A DNA stretch of 64,000 bases from NCBI GenBank assembly GCA_964244295.1, contig CAXTIG010000005.1:124001-188000 (forward strand), read 5' to 3'. Made by a program: the position numbers and the translations under genes. This document shows, piece by piece, positions 1 to 7,987 of the stretch (positions are counted from its first letter, which is position 1; each line of letters starts with the position of its first letter). This stretch comes from JAJAZB01 sp964244295 (GTDB lineage: Bacteria > Bacteroidota > Bacteroidia > Cytophagales > Spirosomataceae). Under the pieces are notes generated by a model, which was not told the DNA's origin, did not search any database, and saw nothing but the letters and a program-made list of their open reading frames with translations.

Positions 1-902
1 AACGGAACCAGTAGCGTGATACCCAGAAAAACCAGAATACATCCTACCGCTAAGGTAAAGCAATACCGGCGCAAGACCGTATGCGGTATCCGGTATTGGT
101 AAAAAACATAGCGATCCGTAAAAAGCAAATTGCCAATCCAGGCGATGCTACTGCATACGACCCATCCTTCGGGGCCAGCCAGCGGCAGCGCGGCGTAGTC
201 CACCACGAACCCCTCAATATTTAAGGCGAAACCCAGAATGCCACCGGTGTAGAGGGCGTAATAAATTAGAATTCGTTTCCGATACGCTGCCCAGCACAGC
301 AGACTGATGAGGGTAATGATGAACAATACCGAAATGGGAATCAAATAAACCAACGTATAAAATTGATACTCCTGCTGATAATGGGTGCGCTCCCAAAGGG
401 TAATCGGGCAGATTAAAATGCCCCCTTTGGCTTGTAATCTGACCAACACCTGCACCGACTGGCGCGCACCCAACTCAAGCGGAAAGGCATAATATCGCGA
501 TACCACGGGCCGGCGTTCCGGGGGGGTATGCCAGCTAATTGGGGCTATTTTTTGACGAAGCCGCTGATCTGCTACCACATAAAAACTGGCTGCATCAAAA
601 AAAACATTGTCAATCTCCAGAATCAGGTGTTTCGGTACAGTATCCGCATTACCGCAGGTAAAACGCACCCAGTGAACCAGGGCATCGGCTCCCAGATTGG
701 GCTGCTCGTGATTTATGGGTTGGAAAGGTTTCTTGCTTACTTCCTCGATCGATAGCCGGCTGGTTGAGTCAGTGAGAAGCATCAGGCAACCGGACAGTGA
801 AGAATACTTAAAGGCGCTATCCACCCGTACGCAGGGCTGCGCTTGTCCTTTGAGGACGATCAGGAGTAGCCACCCGACCAGAACGTGGTTTCGAGTGGAC
901 AA
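1..902 (-). CDS. 7TMR-DISM sensor protein, N-terminal part, runs off left edge
   Basis: Translating the minus strand gives an open frame from about 902 to the window edge, roughly 300 residues. It begins with a short basic stretch and a hydrophobic signal peptide ending near GQAQ. A beta-rich extracytoplasmic domain follows (for example NLGADALVHWVRF and LILEIDNVFFDAASFYVV), matching the 7TMR-DISM extracellular domain 2 pattern. From about 400 down to 1 there are successive membrane helices (LVYLIPISVLFIITLISLL and others), as in the 7TM part of this receptor family. The cytoplasmic output module, usually a histidine kinase or a cyclase, lies outside the window. There is no ATG: the best start is TTG at 902, with GTG at 935 as an alternative, and an in-frame stop lies just upstream of 935. 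A promoter-like TATCTTTG at 961-968 (minus) fits either start. It probably senses an extracellular ligand at the inner membrane. Confidence 0.75.
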   Translation of the reverse strand, partial: MSTRNHVLVGWLLLIVLKGQAQPCVRVDSAFKYSSLSGCLMLLTDSTSRLSIEEVSKKPFQPINHEQPNLGADALVHWVRFTCGNADTVPKHLILEIDNVFFDAASFYVVADQRLRQKIAPISWHTPPERRPVVSRYYAFPLELGARQSVQVLVRLQAKGGILICPITLWERTHYQQEYQFYTLVYLIPISVLFIITLISLLCWAAYRKRILIYYALYTGGILGFALNIEGFVVDYAALPLAGPEGWVVCSSIAWIGNLLFTDRYVFYQYRIPHTVLRRYCFTLAVGCILVFLGITLLVP

Positions 903-960
903 CCGTTGATTGAATGTGGATGGAAATTCGCGCACGGGAAATAGTCGTAGCGGGTTGGCT

Positions 961-991
961 CAAAGATAAGCGGCTGAAATTCAGTGCGCAA
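961..991 (-). promoter_or_regulatory. Bacteroidota-type promoter for the 7TMR-DISM gene
   Basis: On the minus strand TATCTTTG (968-961) matches the Bacteroidota -7 consensus TAnnTTTG. A TTG lies 20 nt upstream (991-989). The implied start of transcription near 955 precedes both candidate start codons (GTG 935, TTG 902). Confidence 0.5.
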
Positions 992-1155
992 TACTCCGAT
1001 CGGGGTAGTACCGGGTAGGTGGGAGTAAGTCAATCTTTGCGAGACGGGAAAAATACCCCCCATCAAACGGGAAAAATACCCTTGCGGCGATATGCAGTAA
1101 AGGCAATTTTTGTGTGGTTGTATTCGGCACCCTTCCTTGACTTGATTTTTACGCC

Positions 1156-1590
1156 ATGAAAACCCTGATTTTCGTACTGCTCTCCGTCGTACTGCTTATC
1201 TCCTGCAAAAAAGACAGCATCCCATCCGTAGCGGAGCAGCTTCAGAAAGTGTGGGTAGCCAACGTGGTGAAGGAAGGGGCCACGACCGTATTTACTAAAG
1301 GAGCCGCCACCAACACCAAGCCCGGCTACAGCCAGTTCCGGTTGGATTTAAGTTCGGCCACCTCCGTGCGCCTGACGGAGTTCGACGGAAATTCATTCGT
1401 GGGTACTTGGGAAGTATCCGCCGATGAAAAGATCCTCACGCTCAAAAATCTGAATCCTCAGCCTTCCGACACGGGCGGGACGATTGCTTACAGCATTGGC
1501 TCGGTCAATCATACCGATTTGGTGCTTATCCGCACCACGGCAAGCCTAAAAACGGGCGGCACAGTGAATGTTTACTCCCTCACGAAGTAA
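1156..1590 (+). CDS. Small lipocalin-like lipoprotein of unknown function
   Basis: A 144-residue protein with a lipoprotein signal peptide: MKTLIFVLLSVVLLISC, with the lipobox cysteine at residue 17, followed by KKDS. The mature part is short and beta-rich (VAEQLQKVWVANVV near the start, then FVGTWEVSADEKILTLKN). This resembles the lipocalin-like lipoproteins common in Bacteroidota, in which a W at the start of the first strand and a GTWEV-type strand recur. No catalytic motif is visible. It ends 19 nt before the metalloprotease gene on the same strand and is probably co-transcribed with it. The family call is by general appearance only. Confidence 0.7.
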   Translation: MKTLIFVLLSVVLLISCKKDSIPSVAEQLQKVWVANVVKEGATTVFTKGAATNTKPGYSQFRLDLSSATSVRLTEFDGNSFVGTWEVSADEKILTLKNLNPQPSDTGGTIAYSIGSVNHTDLVLIRTTASLKTGGTVNVYSLTK

Positions 1591-1609
1591 CCCTAAAAAT
1601 CACGAACTG

Positions 1610-3946
1610 ATGAAAAATCGTTACGCAATCGTCCTGGTAATACTCGCCTTCCTTCAAACAAGTGCTGCTTGGGCGCAGGTTGAAATTTTCAATTATAAAA
1701 GAGTGCTCACAGGTAACCGAACGCTGAGTGCGGGTATTCAATCCATCAATCGGACTACGGGTGAGGTCGTATTTGGGGGTGGCGATAGCCGTGGGCCTTC
1801 CACGCCATTTACGTGGATTTGGGGGGATGGCACCAGTACGAACGGCTTTTTCCCGCAAACGAAACGGTATGCCGACGTGTCAAAAAACTACCTTACAAAG
1901 GTGATTGCCAACTATTCAGCTACGGAAAAAGATACGGTGGAGGTGTTGGTCAATTTTACCAAACCCAAAATTACGCCCACTGCGCTGGACCCGAAGTTGA
2001 AGGTGTTCATTCCCAGCCAGCCGATTTCATTAAATATTCCCAGCCCTCAATTGAAGCCTTTCACGGACAGTTTTTTTGCTGAATTATCGCGTAGCGATTT
2101 TGAGTACCTGTTCCAGGTGGGGGCTACTATTGAATATGAGTTTCTGAACGAAAATGTACTACTTCAAAACGGAAAATTTGAGCAATATGCGCTTCGCGAT
2201 ACTACGACCAAAAATGCTTACGCACTCTGGTTCGCTCGGCCTGTAACTTTTGCCATTGGCGACGGATTCTTACAAGGCTCCGACACAGATTTCTCGTCGA
2301 TGTACCATGAAATGGGCCACAACCTGACCTTAAATTTTCCGGCAAACTTCATTTTTGGTGGAAAAATAGACGGGAATGCCAACGCTATATTTTCAGAGGC
2401 AATTGCACAAATATTTCAACACTCGGCAGGCTACGAGGTCATAAATAATTATAAATTCTACGGTTTGGATGAAGTACTGTTCTTTAAATACAAGGCTATT
2501 TTCTCCAGGAACATGGCAACAACGTTCGGCTTTTATGACCAATACCTGAAAGGCGGGAAGGCGTTTGCCTCCTGGAATAACCCATCCACTCCAACCGATG
2601 AAACACTTTTTACTTTTGGCACCATCGCCTACAAATTTTGTGAATACGCCGAGCAGCAGGGCAGAGGGTACCGCCAACCCGTGAAGCGCATGACGCAATT
2701 TTTGAGTCGTTTCAATGCCGAGTGGAAAAACCGCTACGACCAGCTCAACGATACTCCCGCTGCCAACTCCTTCCGAGCTACCATGATGGTATCGGCCCTA
2801 TCGCACGCGTTCCAGAAGGACCTTCGCGCTGATTTTCGGACGCTGAACTTTCCCATCAGTGATTCAGACTGGACGTTTCTCAACCCGCAACTGCTGGATG
2901 TCTCGTCTACGGCTTTGGCAATCAATGCCGCCGCCAACAGTACCGCCATGGTTGAGGTGGCTTCCAACGTGGCCTGGACGGTGAGCAGTTCGCAGCCTTG
3001 GCTGACCCCTAATTTAACCGGCAGCGACGGCAACAAAACGGTTACGCTTACGGCAGCAGCCAACCCGGGCGTAACTCCGCGCAGTGCCACCGTCACGGTT
3101 TCGGCCAGTGGCCTTGAGCCTCGGGTCATCACCGTTACGCAGGCAGGAACGGCCCCAACGCTGACGGTTTCGCGCAACGCCTTACCCATCAACGCTACGG
3201 GCAGCGAAAAGCCGACGGTTGAGTTGACCTCCAACACCAGTTGGACGGCCAGCAGTTCGCAGGCCTGGTTGACCGTGACGCCCGCAGCGGGTTCGGGCAA
3301 TCAAACCCTGACGGTCGGCGCAACGCCCAATGCCTCGGTATCACCCCGGACGGCCGTCCTAACGCTTTCGGCCAGCGGGGTTTCGAGCCAAATCGTGACC
3401 GTTACCCAGGCCGGGGCAACTCCGGTGCTTACCCTTTCAACAACCAGCCTCAACGTCAATTTTGCCGAAGGCAGCACCGCCCAGTTTGAGGTGGCTTCCA
3501 ACGCGGGTTGGACGGCCAGCAGTTCGGAAACCTGGCTGACCGTCAGCCCGGCGAGTGGCTCCGACAACGCCCGGCTCACCGTCATGGCCGCGCTCAACGC
3601 CGCTTACACCCCCCGGAAAGCGACCGTCACGGTACGGGCCAGTGGCGCGGCGGACAAAACCGTTGAAGTAACCCAAGCCGCTACGCCCATCACGTCGCTC
3701 CCAACGGCCCCAGGCACCGAACTATCGGTTTTCCCGAATCCGGCGACGGATCTGCTGCAAATCGTTGGGTTGCCAGCCAATGGCCTCGTTCGGATTTACA
3801 CGGCAAGTGGCCGGTTGGTGAAAGAGCTACGTTCGGAAGTCCAAACCACCCAGCTTTCGCTGAACGACCTCCCGAACGGCCTGTACTTGATCCACCTGGT
3901 AAGTGGCGACCGCACGGTGTCGACGAAAGTATTCAAAAACCAATGA
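1610..3946 (+). CDS. Secreted T9SS metallopeptidase with three BACON-like repeats
   Basis: About 778 residues. ATG 1610 is preferred over the upstream ATG at 1568, because it begins a clean signal peptide (MKNRYAIVLVILAFLQ, cleavage after AWAQ) and avoids overlap with the lipoprotein gene. A PKD-like segment (FTWIWGDGTSTNGF) follows. Near residue 233 lies the zinc motif HEMGH, with a likely third ligand E in FSEAIAQIF downstream, as in gluzincins. From about residue 428 there are three tandem repeats of roughly 90 residues, each with a VEVASN-W-SSS-WL core and a closing VTVTQAG-like strand, typical of BACON domains (carbohydrate or mucin binding). The last 75 residues (LSVFPNPATDLLQIVG to the C-terminal VFKNQ) form a type A T9SS sorting domain, so the enzyme should be exported and anchored or released at the surface. 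The substrate is unknown. Confidence 0.85.
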   Translation: MKNRYAIVLVILAFLQTSAAWAQVEIFNYKRVLTGNRTLSAGIQSINRTTGEVVFGGGDSRGPSTPFTWIWGDGTSTNGFFPQTKRYADVSKNYLTKVIANYSATEKDTVEVLVNFTKPKITPTALDPKLKVFIPSQPISLNIPSPQLKPFTDSFFAELSRSDFEYLFQVGATIEYEFLNENVLLQNGKFEQYALRDTTTKNAYALWFARPVTFAIGDGFLQGSDTDFSSMYHEMGHNLTLNFPANFIFGGKIDGNANAIFSEAIAQIFQHSAGYEVINNYKFYGLDEVLFFKYKAIFSRNMATTFGFYDQYLKGGKAFASWNNPSTPTDETLFTFGTIAYKFCEYAEQQGRGYRQPVKRMTQFLSRFNAEWKNRYDQLNDTPAANSFRATMMVSALSHAFQKDLRADFRTLNFPISDSDWTFLNPQLLDVSSTALAINAAANSTAMVEVASNVAWTVSSSQPWLTPNLTGSDGNKTVTLTAAANPGVTPRSATVTVSASGLEPRVITVTQAGTAPTLTVSRNALPINATGSEKPTVELTSNTSWTASSSQAWLTVTPAAGSGNQTLTVGATPNASVSPRTAVLTLSASGVSSQIVTVTQAGATPVLTLSTTSLNVNFAEGSTAQFEVASNAGWTASSSETWLTVSPASGSDNARLTVMAALNAAYTPRKATVTVRASGAADKTVEVTQAATPITSLPTAPGTELSVFPNPATDLLQIVGLPANGLVRIYTASGRLVKELRSEVQTTQLSLNDLPNGLYLIHLVSGDRTVSTKVFKNQ

Positions 3947-4407
3947 GGCGGAGTTAACCTCCCGGCTCGCGTCAACTTTCACCCCTCTTTTACCCACGAA
4001 TCGTCTTTACCCGTTTGTTCTGCTTTTTTTATCCTCTCCTACAAAAAACCGACCCCCAATCCGATCAAAAAACCCTCCTCGGTTTCGCCTTCACCAAAGC
4101 CGCTCACGTCGGCACTCAGCGGGCACGAATACCGAGACGCTGAAAGCGACGTTTAGCGCCTCTCCGTTAGCGAGCGTCAGCGTGGGCGGCACGAAGCAGG
4201 AAAGCGGCTTAACGAGCAACGACTTCACCCGTTCGCACCGATTTGTAATCGGTGCGTAAGTCGGAATGGCGTCTTTGATGCAAAACCTCCCCTCGTGGGC
4301 GGGGCGGGTACCAACCACTCCGCTTCCCAGCCGTTCCCACCCTCGAACAGGTTGACTAAATTGAGTGAAAACCATAACCTACGCGCGCTAAACCAACCCA
4401 TTCCCTC
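3947..4407. other. Non-coding gap with one palindrome
   Basis: This 461-nt gap holds no convincing gene; open frames here lack family features and overlap real genes in other frames. It contains a perfect hairpin at 4234-4256. The sequence from 4300 to 4407 probably carries the promoter of the DsrE-like gene, but no clear TAnnTTTG was picked out. Confidence 0.5.
4234..4256. repeat. Short REP-like palindrome
   Basis: Arms CGCACCGAT (4234-4242) and ATCGGTGCG (4248-4256) pair perfectly around the 5-nt loop TTGTA. There is no T-tract, so it is not a typical terminator. It resembles short dispersed palindromes of the REP type in Bacteroidota, but no second copy was seen in this window. Confidence 0.6.
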
Positions 4408-4845
4408 ATGAAGTCCACCCTGCTTTTTCTCCTGATTTTGCTTGCCATTTCCCACGCCCACGGGCAAAACCCCAATCCCAAGAAAATGACGATGCTCATT
4501 CACCTCACCTGCGGGCCGACCGATCCCACCCGCGCCGCGCTGGGTTTTCTGGTCGCGAAAACGGCCCTCGCCGAAGGGCACACGGTGTCGCTTTTTCTGG
4601 CCGGGGATGCCGTCGTGTTGCTGCGTGACGCCGAACTGAACAGCGTGAAGGGCCTCGGTACCGGCTCGCTCCGCGAACACTTCGATGCCATCATAAAGGC
4701 AGGCGGGAAGTTTTACCTGTCGGGGATGTCGTCCAAAGCGCGGGGCGTGACGGAGGCTGACGTGCAAGGAAAACCCGCCGAGTTTGCCCTGCCCAACGTG
4801 CTGGTGAAACTGGCCGCCGAAAGCGACCGGATGTTTACGTACTGA
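4408..4845 (+). CDS. DsrE-family protein with signal peptide
   Basis: A 145-residue protein starting with a signal peptide (MKSTLLFLLILLAISHAHGQ). The remainder reads as a DsrE/YchN-like fold: a first strand MTMLIHLTCG, then helix LGFLVAKTALAEGHTVSLFLAGDAV, and later LREHFDAIIKAGGKFYLSG and the C-terminal segment SDRMFTY. DsrE proteins handle sulfur relay or bind small ligands. Here the export signal suggests a periplasmic member of unknown role. The conserved sulfur-carrier cysteine of TusD-type proteins is not obvious, so a sulfur-transfer role is unsupported. It is followed at 39 nt by a DUF1059 gene. Confidence 0.75.
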   Translation: MKSTLLFLLILLAISHAHGQNPNPKKMTMLIHLTCGPTDPTRAALGFLVAKTALAEGHTVSLFLAGDAVVLLRDAELNSVKGLGTGSLREHFDAIIKAGGKFYLSGMSSKARGVTEADVQGKPAEFALPNVLVKLAAESDRMFTY

Positions 4846-4884
4846 CTGCTGCTTTTCCGTTCCACATCCATTCCAAATCATTCC

Positions 4885-5058
4885 ATGAAAACGCTCCACT
4901 GCCGCGATGCCGACTTCGACTGCAACGCCCAAATCAAGGCTGAAACCGACGAGGAAATTCTCGCGCAGGCCGCCGAACACGCCCAGGCCGTCCACGGCGT
5001 GACGGTGACGCCCGAACTGGCCGAAGGGCTGAAAACCCTGATTCGGGAAGAGGCGTGA
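4885..5058 (+). CDS. DUF1059 small protein
   Basis: A 57-residue frame from ATG 4885 to TGA 5058. It reads MKTLHCRDADFDCNAQIKAE at the start, continues with an acidic helix (EEILAQAAEHAQAVHGV) and ends TLIREEA. The pattern M-K-x-L-x-C-x-D-x-x-x-x-C followed by a helix with A-x-H and a VH-G turn is typical of DUF1059 proteins, which have two conserved cysteines near the N-terminus and unknown function. It lies between the DsrE-like gene and a membrane protein on the same strand, so the three may be co-transcribed. Confidence 0.8.
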   Translation: MKTLHCRDADFDCNAQIKAETDEEILAQAAEHAQAVHGVTVTPELAEGLKTLIREEA

Positions 5059-5113
5059 GGTCGGAGAGGGCCGGCCGTTTTTCTTTTTTTCTCATCTCTC
5101 ACCACCCAATCCC

Positions 5114-5518
5114 ATGCCGCGTTCTACCTTGATTCTGATTGTCAGCGTGTACGGCCTGCTCGTCGTGCTCGGTATGCTAGTGGCACCGGCCACCCTGCTG
5201 CAAGATTTTGGCATTCCCGCGCCGGACAAGTACCACCTCACGCTTTACCAATTAATGGGAATGCCGATTCTCGGCCTGTGCGTCATCGGGTTGCTGATTC
5301 GCAACGCCGAGCCGTCGCTGGGCCTGCGGGCTTTTCTGGTCGGCCACGCCACTAACCTGATTGCATTCGCCGCGCTGACCGCTTACGAGTCGATTGCCCG
5401 CGACATCCCCGTTTCGACCCTGCTCATCGTCGATAGCCTCTGGCGGCTGGCCCTGGGGCTGAGCCTGGCCTACCACGCGATGCGCCTGAAGCCGAAGTCA
5501 CTAGTTGGAGCGGCCTGA
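5114..5518 (+). CDS. Four-helix membrane protein, unknown
   Basis: 134 residues with about four hydrophobic segments: LILIVSVYGLLVVLGMLVAP, LMGMPILGLCVIGLLI, AFLVGHATNLIAFAALTAY and LLIVDSLWRLALGLSLAY. It is a small inner-membrane protein with no residues suggesting catalysis. Its size and layout resemble DUF4345-like proteins, but the match is not secure. It follows the DUF1059 gene by 55 nt in the same direction. Confidence 0.65.
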   Translation: MPRSTLILIVSVYGLLVVLGMLVAPATLLQDFGIPAPDKYHLTLYQLMGMPILGLCVIGLLIRNAEPSLGLRAFLVGHATNLIAFAALTAYESIARDIPVSTLLIVDSLWRLALGLSLAYHAMRLKPKSLVGAA

Positions 5519-5580
5519 GGGAGTATTTACCTCGTGAACGAATTTTTCCCACCGTGACTGGTGCCCTCACCGGCCACTCA

Positions 5581-5620
5581 ATTTCCCAGCCGTGTCATTC
5601 GTTAGGGACACCGACCGGGG
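5581..5620 (+). repeat. Direct repeat, left copy (flanks SGNH-GNAT pair)
   Basis: The segment starts ATTTCCCAGCCGT and ends GACACCGACCGGGG with a variable middle. The same two blocks, in the same orientation, recur at 7947-7981 on the far side of the SGNH-GNAT gene pair. Confidence 0.65.
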
Positions 5621-5773
5621 CGATGGGAAGATATTAGTTTGTTGGAAACGGTAGGTACGTTGTCGAATGCCTTGCTGACGGGCTTAACGATGGCCTAATT
5701 TGCCTGGAGTCATGTATAGAATAACCAAGAAAAATCATCCCAATCATCCCACCACGAAGGAAATCTTACCCAT

Positions 5774-7267
5774 ATGGATCCTGACCTCAAGGAGCTTATT
5801 GACATACTGAAATGCTACCCGTTGCGATTCAGTCTGATCGATGCCAAAGCCCTAACTGAAGCTATTCGGGATGGACGATTGAAAAACGGCATCATTCGCA
5901 AAACAGCTATCGAGGTGCTGGATTTATCACCTAAAGGCATTTTTCGCTCCACAGCGGCTAGTGGCCTCATTGGTTATATTAACCAGCGGGTTCGGGCCAA
6001 ACGGCAGGATCGTTTCTGGGACTGCATCCAGAGCGGCTTTCGTGAAACCAACACTAACATCGTAGCCGTAGCTGAAGGGGATTCCTGGTTTGAGCATCCG
6101 CTGCTGCACGACATCATTGACCACATCAATCGCGAGAAAAACATCGCGGTGTTCAGCTTGGCCTACGCGGCTGATTGGCTCGAAAACATCCTCTACCAGG
6201 GAGAGTACGTCGATATGCTTTCAGTGATTAAGCCCGATGTATTTCTGGTCAGTGGGGGCGGCAACGACTTGCTGGGCGATAAGAAAATCGGTATTATGTG
6301 CCAAGGTATCGACCCCAAACGGGTTGAAAAAAATATTCAAAACTACGTCGATTGCGTGTATTCTGAAACCATTCCTGATCGGTACCAGAGCGGCCTGACA
6401 GACAACAAAGACGCCGAGGCCATTCGGGACGGGGTGAAATACCTTACCATCGAATTTTTTGGGTTTCTGAACATCATGCAATGGCAATATTACTTTCTGT
6501 TTTCGAGCATCCGCAGGAAGTACCTGTATATGCCCATTATCACCCAGAGCTACGACTTTGCCCGACCCCAAGTCATTATCAAACGACGTTTTCAACTGGC
6601 CTACTGGTTTCAGTGGCCCGTCAATACGCTGCAACAAAGCGGCAGGTGGATTGAAACCGCCATGCGCACGGCCAACATAACTGATCCAGACAAGATGCAC
6701 AACGCCATCAAGGCGATGCTGTATCTGTTCAAGCAAATGGTCATTGAAACAGCAACACCGTTTCCTTACATCTACCACATCGACAGCCAGGGACTTTGCC
6801 AGGAACAGGAATGGTTCGACGAAATCCACATCAAGAGTCACAAGTTTTTGCGGGTAGGCAAGACCTACGTCAGCGCCATTGTGCAGGCCGTAACCCAACG
6901 GAACGAAAACCTGAAAACCGGGCTGACTACCGACGCGTTGCCACGCGTGTTCAAGTCAGGCGAAATAACTCTCAATGTAAGCTTTGGGGAGGCGTTCAGC
7001 GCGTTTTACCGACCGGACAAGCCCATGTCGTGGACATCGGTTGGGCTGGCTGGTATAAAACTATTGCTCTTCGGACTTGTTTTTGGCCTTTTGTACTGGT
7101 TCTCCCAGCCGTTTGCCTGTAAACTGGCGGCTCTGGTGCTTGGCGGATTTGTTATAGCCCAACTCTACCGTTTCTTACGGGCACTTGTCCTGAGCAGGTT
7201 ATATTCTAAACAGTCCACGAATGAATCAAACGCTACCTCAGCACCCCATCCGCCAGCTCACGATTGA
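5774..7267 (+). CDS. SGNH-hydrolase-like protein with C-terminal membrane anchor
   Basis: 497 residues. The central domain carries the SGNH blocks: AEGDSWFEHP near residue 103 (catalytic Ser), VFLVSGGGNDLLG near 161-167 (Gly/Asn oxyanion block), and WFDEIHIKS near 349-352 (Asp-x-x-His). The first 90 residues form a separate helical region (DLKELIDILKCYPLRF and on) with no recognised family. Two hydrophobic segments near the end (about 425-470) suggest a membrane anchor. There is no signal peptide, so the hydrolase domain probably faces the cytoplasm, which is unusual for this superfamily. The substrate is unknown; esterase or lipase-type chemistry is inferred from the motifs only. The gene looks AT-richer than the genes around it, overlaps the GNAT gene by 47 nt and is flanked by direct repeats. 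Confidence 0.7.
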   Translation: MDPDLKELIDILKCYPLRFSLIDAKALTEAIRDGRLKNGIIRKTAIEVLDLSPKGIFRSTAASGLIGYINQRVRAKRQDRFWDCIQSGFRETNTNIVAVAEGDSWFEHPLLHDIIDHINREKNIAVFSLAYAADWLENILYQGEYVDMLSVIKPDVFLVSGGGNDLLGDKKIGIMCQGIDPKRVEKNIQNYVDCVYSETIPDRYQSGLTDNKDAEAIRDGVKYLTIEFFGFLNIMQWQYYFLFSSIRRKYLYMPIITQSYDFARPQVIIKRRFQLAYWFQWPVNTLQQSGRWIETAMRTANITDPDKMHNAIKAMLYLFKQMVIETATPFPYIYHIDSQGLCQEQEWFDEIHIKSHKFLRVGKTYVSAIVQAVTQRNENLKTGLTTDALPRVFKSGEITLNVSFGEAFSAFYRPDKPMSWTSVGLAGIKLLLFGLVFGLLYWFSQPFACKLAALVLGGFVIAQLYRFLRALVLSRLYSKQSTNESNATSAPHPPAHD

Positions 7268-7766
7268 CGACTTCGAGGCCATGTACCAAATTTGGGAAGA
7301 AGGCACCGCTACGGCCTTCTCTAACCCAACCTTAAGTGGTCAGAATAAAGAACCGTTTTATCGCCAGTTTTTCCAAAACGCACTCACCCGACAAGACCAT
7401 AATTTTAAGATTTGGGGGTATGTGGTTGAAGGGGTTCTGTTGGGTTGGCAGTCAATGTTGCCGTGTCAGTCGGCCCCGATGGTCTGGCACAAATTTGCCG
7501 AGTCGAGTACCTACGTCAGGCAGGGCAACCGCTACCGGGGCGTGGGTCGGGCTTTACTCATTCATGCTATCTACGAGGCTCGGCATCATTCGGAGTTAGC
7601 CTACATCCTGGGGTTTGTCAGCGATGGCAACCCGCACGTCGAAGCGTTGGTACAGGAAGTGGGTTTTCAGAAAATTGGGCCCTTGCCCAAGTCGGCAAAA
7701 GACGACATAGTTGGTAGAGTAAATGGGGGGGGGACAGTCGCCACCGTCTGGGCAGTACCCTTGTGA
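7221..7766 (+). CDS. GNAT-family N-acetyltransferase
   Basis: 181 residues. The first strand IRQLTIDDFEAMYQIW and the acetyl-CoA-binding stretch NRYRGVGRALLIHAIYEAR (R-x-x-G-x-G-x-A) near residue 103 identify a GNAT fold. FVSDGNPHVEALVQEVGF matches the later N-x-x-A-x-x-L-x-x-x-G-F signature. The acceptor is unknown. The start is fixed by the need for the first strand, which forces a 47-nt overlap with the SGNH-like gene and implies translational coupling. Nine consecutive Gs (7725-7733) lie near the 3' end and could be prone to slippage. Confidence 0.8.
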   Translation: MNQTLPQHPIRQLTIDDFEAMYQIWEEGTATAFSNPTLSGQNKEPFYRQFFQNALTRQDHNFKIWGYVVEGVLLGWQSMLPCQSAPMVWHKFAESSTYVRQGNRYRGVGRALLIHAIYEARHHSELAYILGFVSDGNPHVEALVQEVGFQKIGPLPKSAKDDIVGRVNGGGTVATVWAVPL

Positions 7767-7946
7767 TTTGGGTAGTGCCACTGTAGTGTATTGCGTAACA
7801 CTGTAATTTTTTAGCCGTGTCACCAATTTTATTGACGGGTAAGTCCCGCCTTCAGGAAATTTACGACCCGTAAGTTGTAGCCTCTGAGCACTCATCCAAA
7901 GCGATGTACATCTCCCGCCGTGGTCGGCGTTCTCAACAGCCATTCC

Positions 7947-7981
7947 ATTTCCCAGCCGTTCGGTGACGACACCGACCGGGG
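7947..7981 (+). repeat. Direct repeat, right copy
   Basis: ATTTCCCAGCCGT (7947-7959) and GACACCGACCGGGG (7968-7981) repeat the blocks at 5581-5620 in the same orientation, with a shorter middle. Confidence 0.65.
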
Positions 7982-7987
7982 CCGATT

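Noticed and set aside
4225..4995. 256-aa open frame on the minus strand
   Set aside because: Opposite the DsrE-like and DUF1059 genes, without recognisable features.
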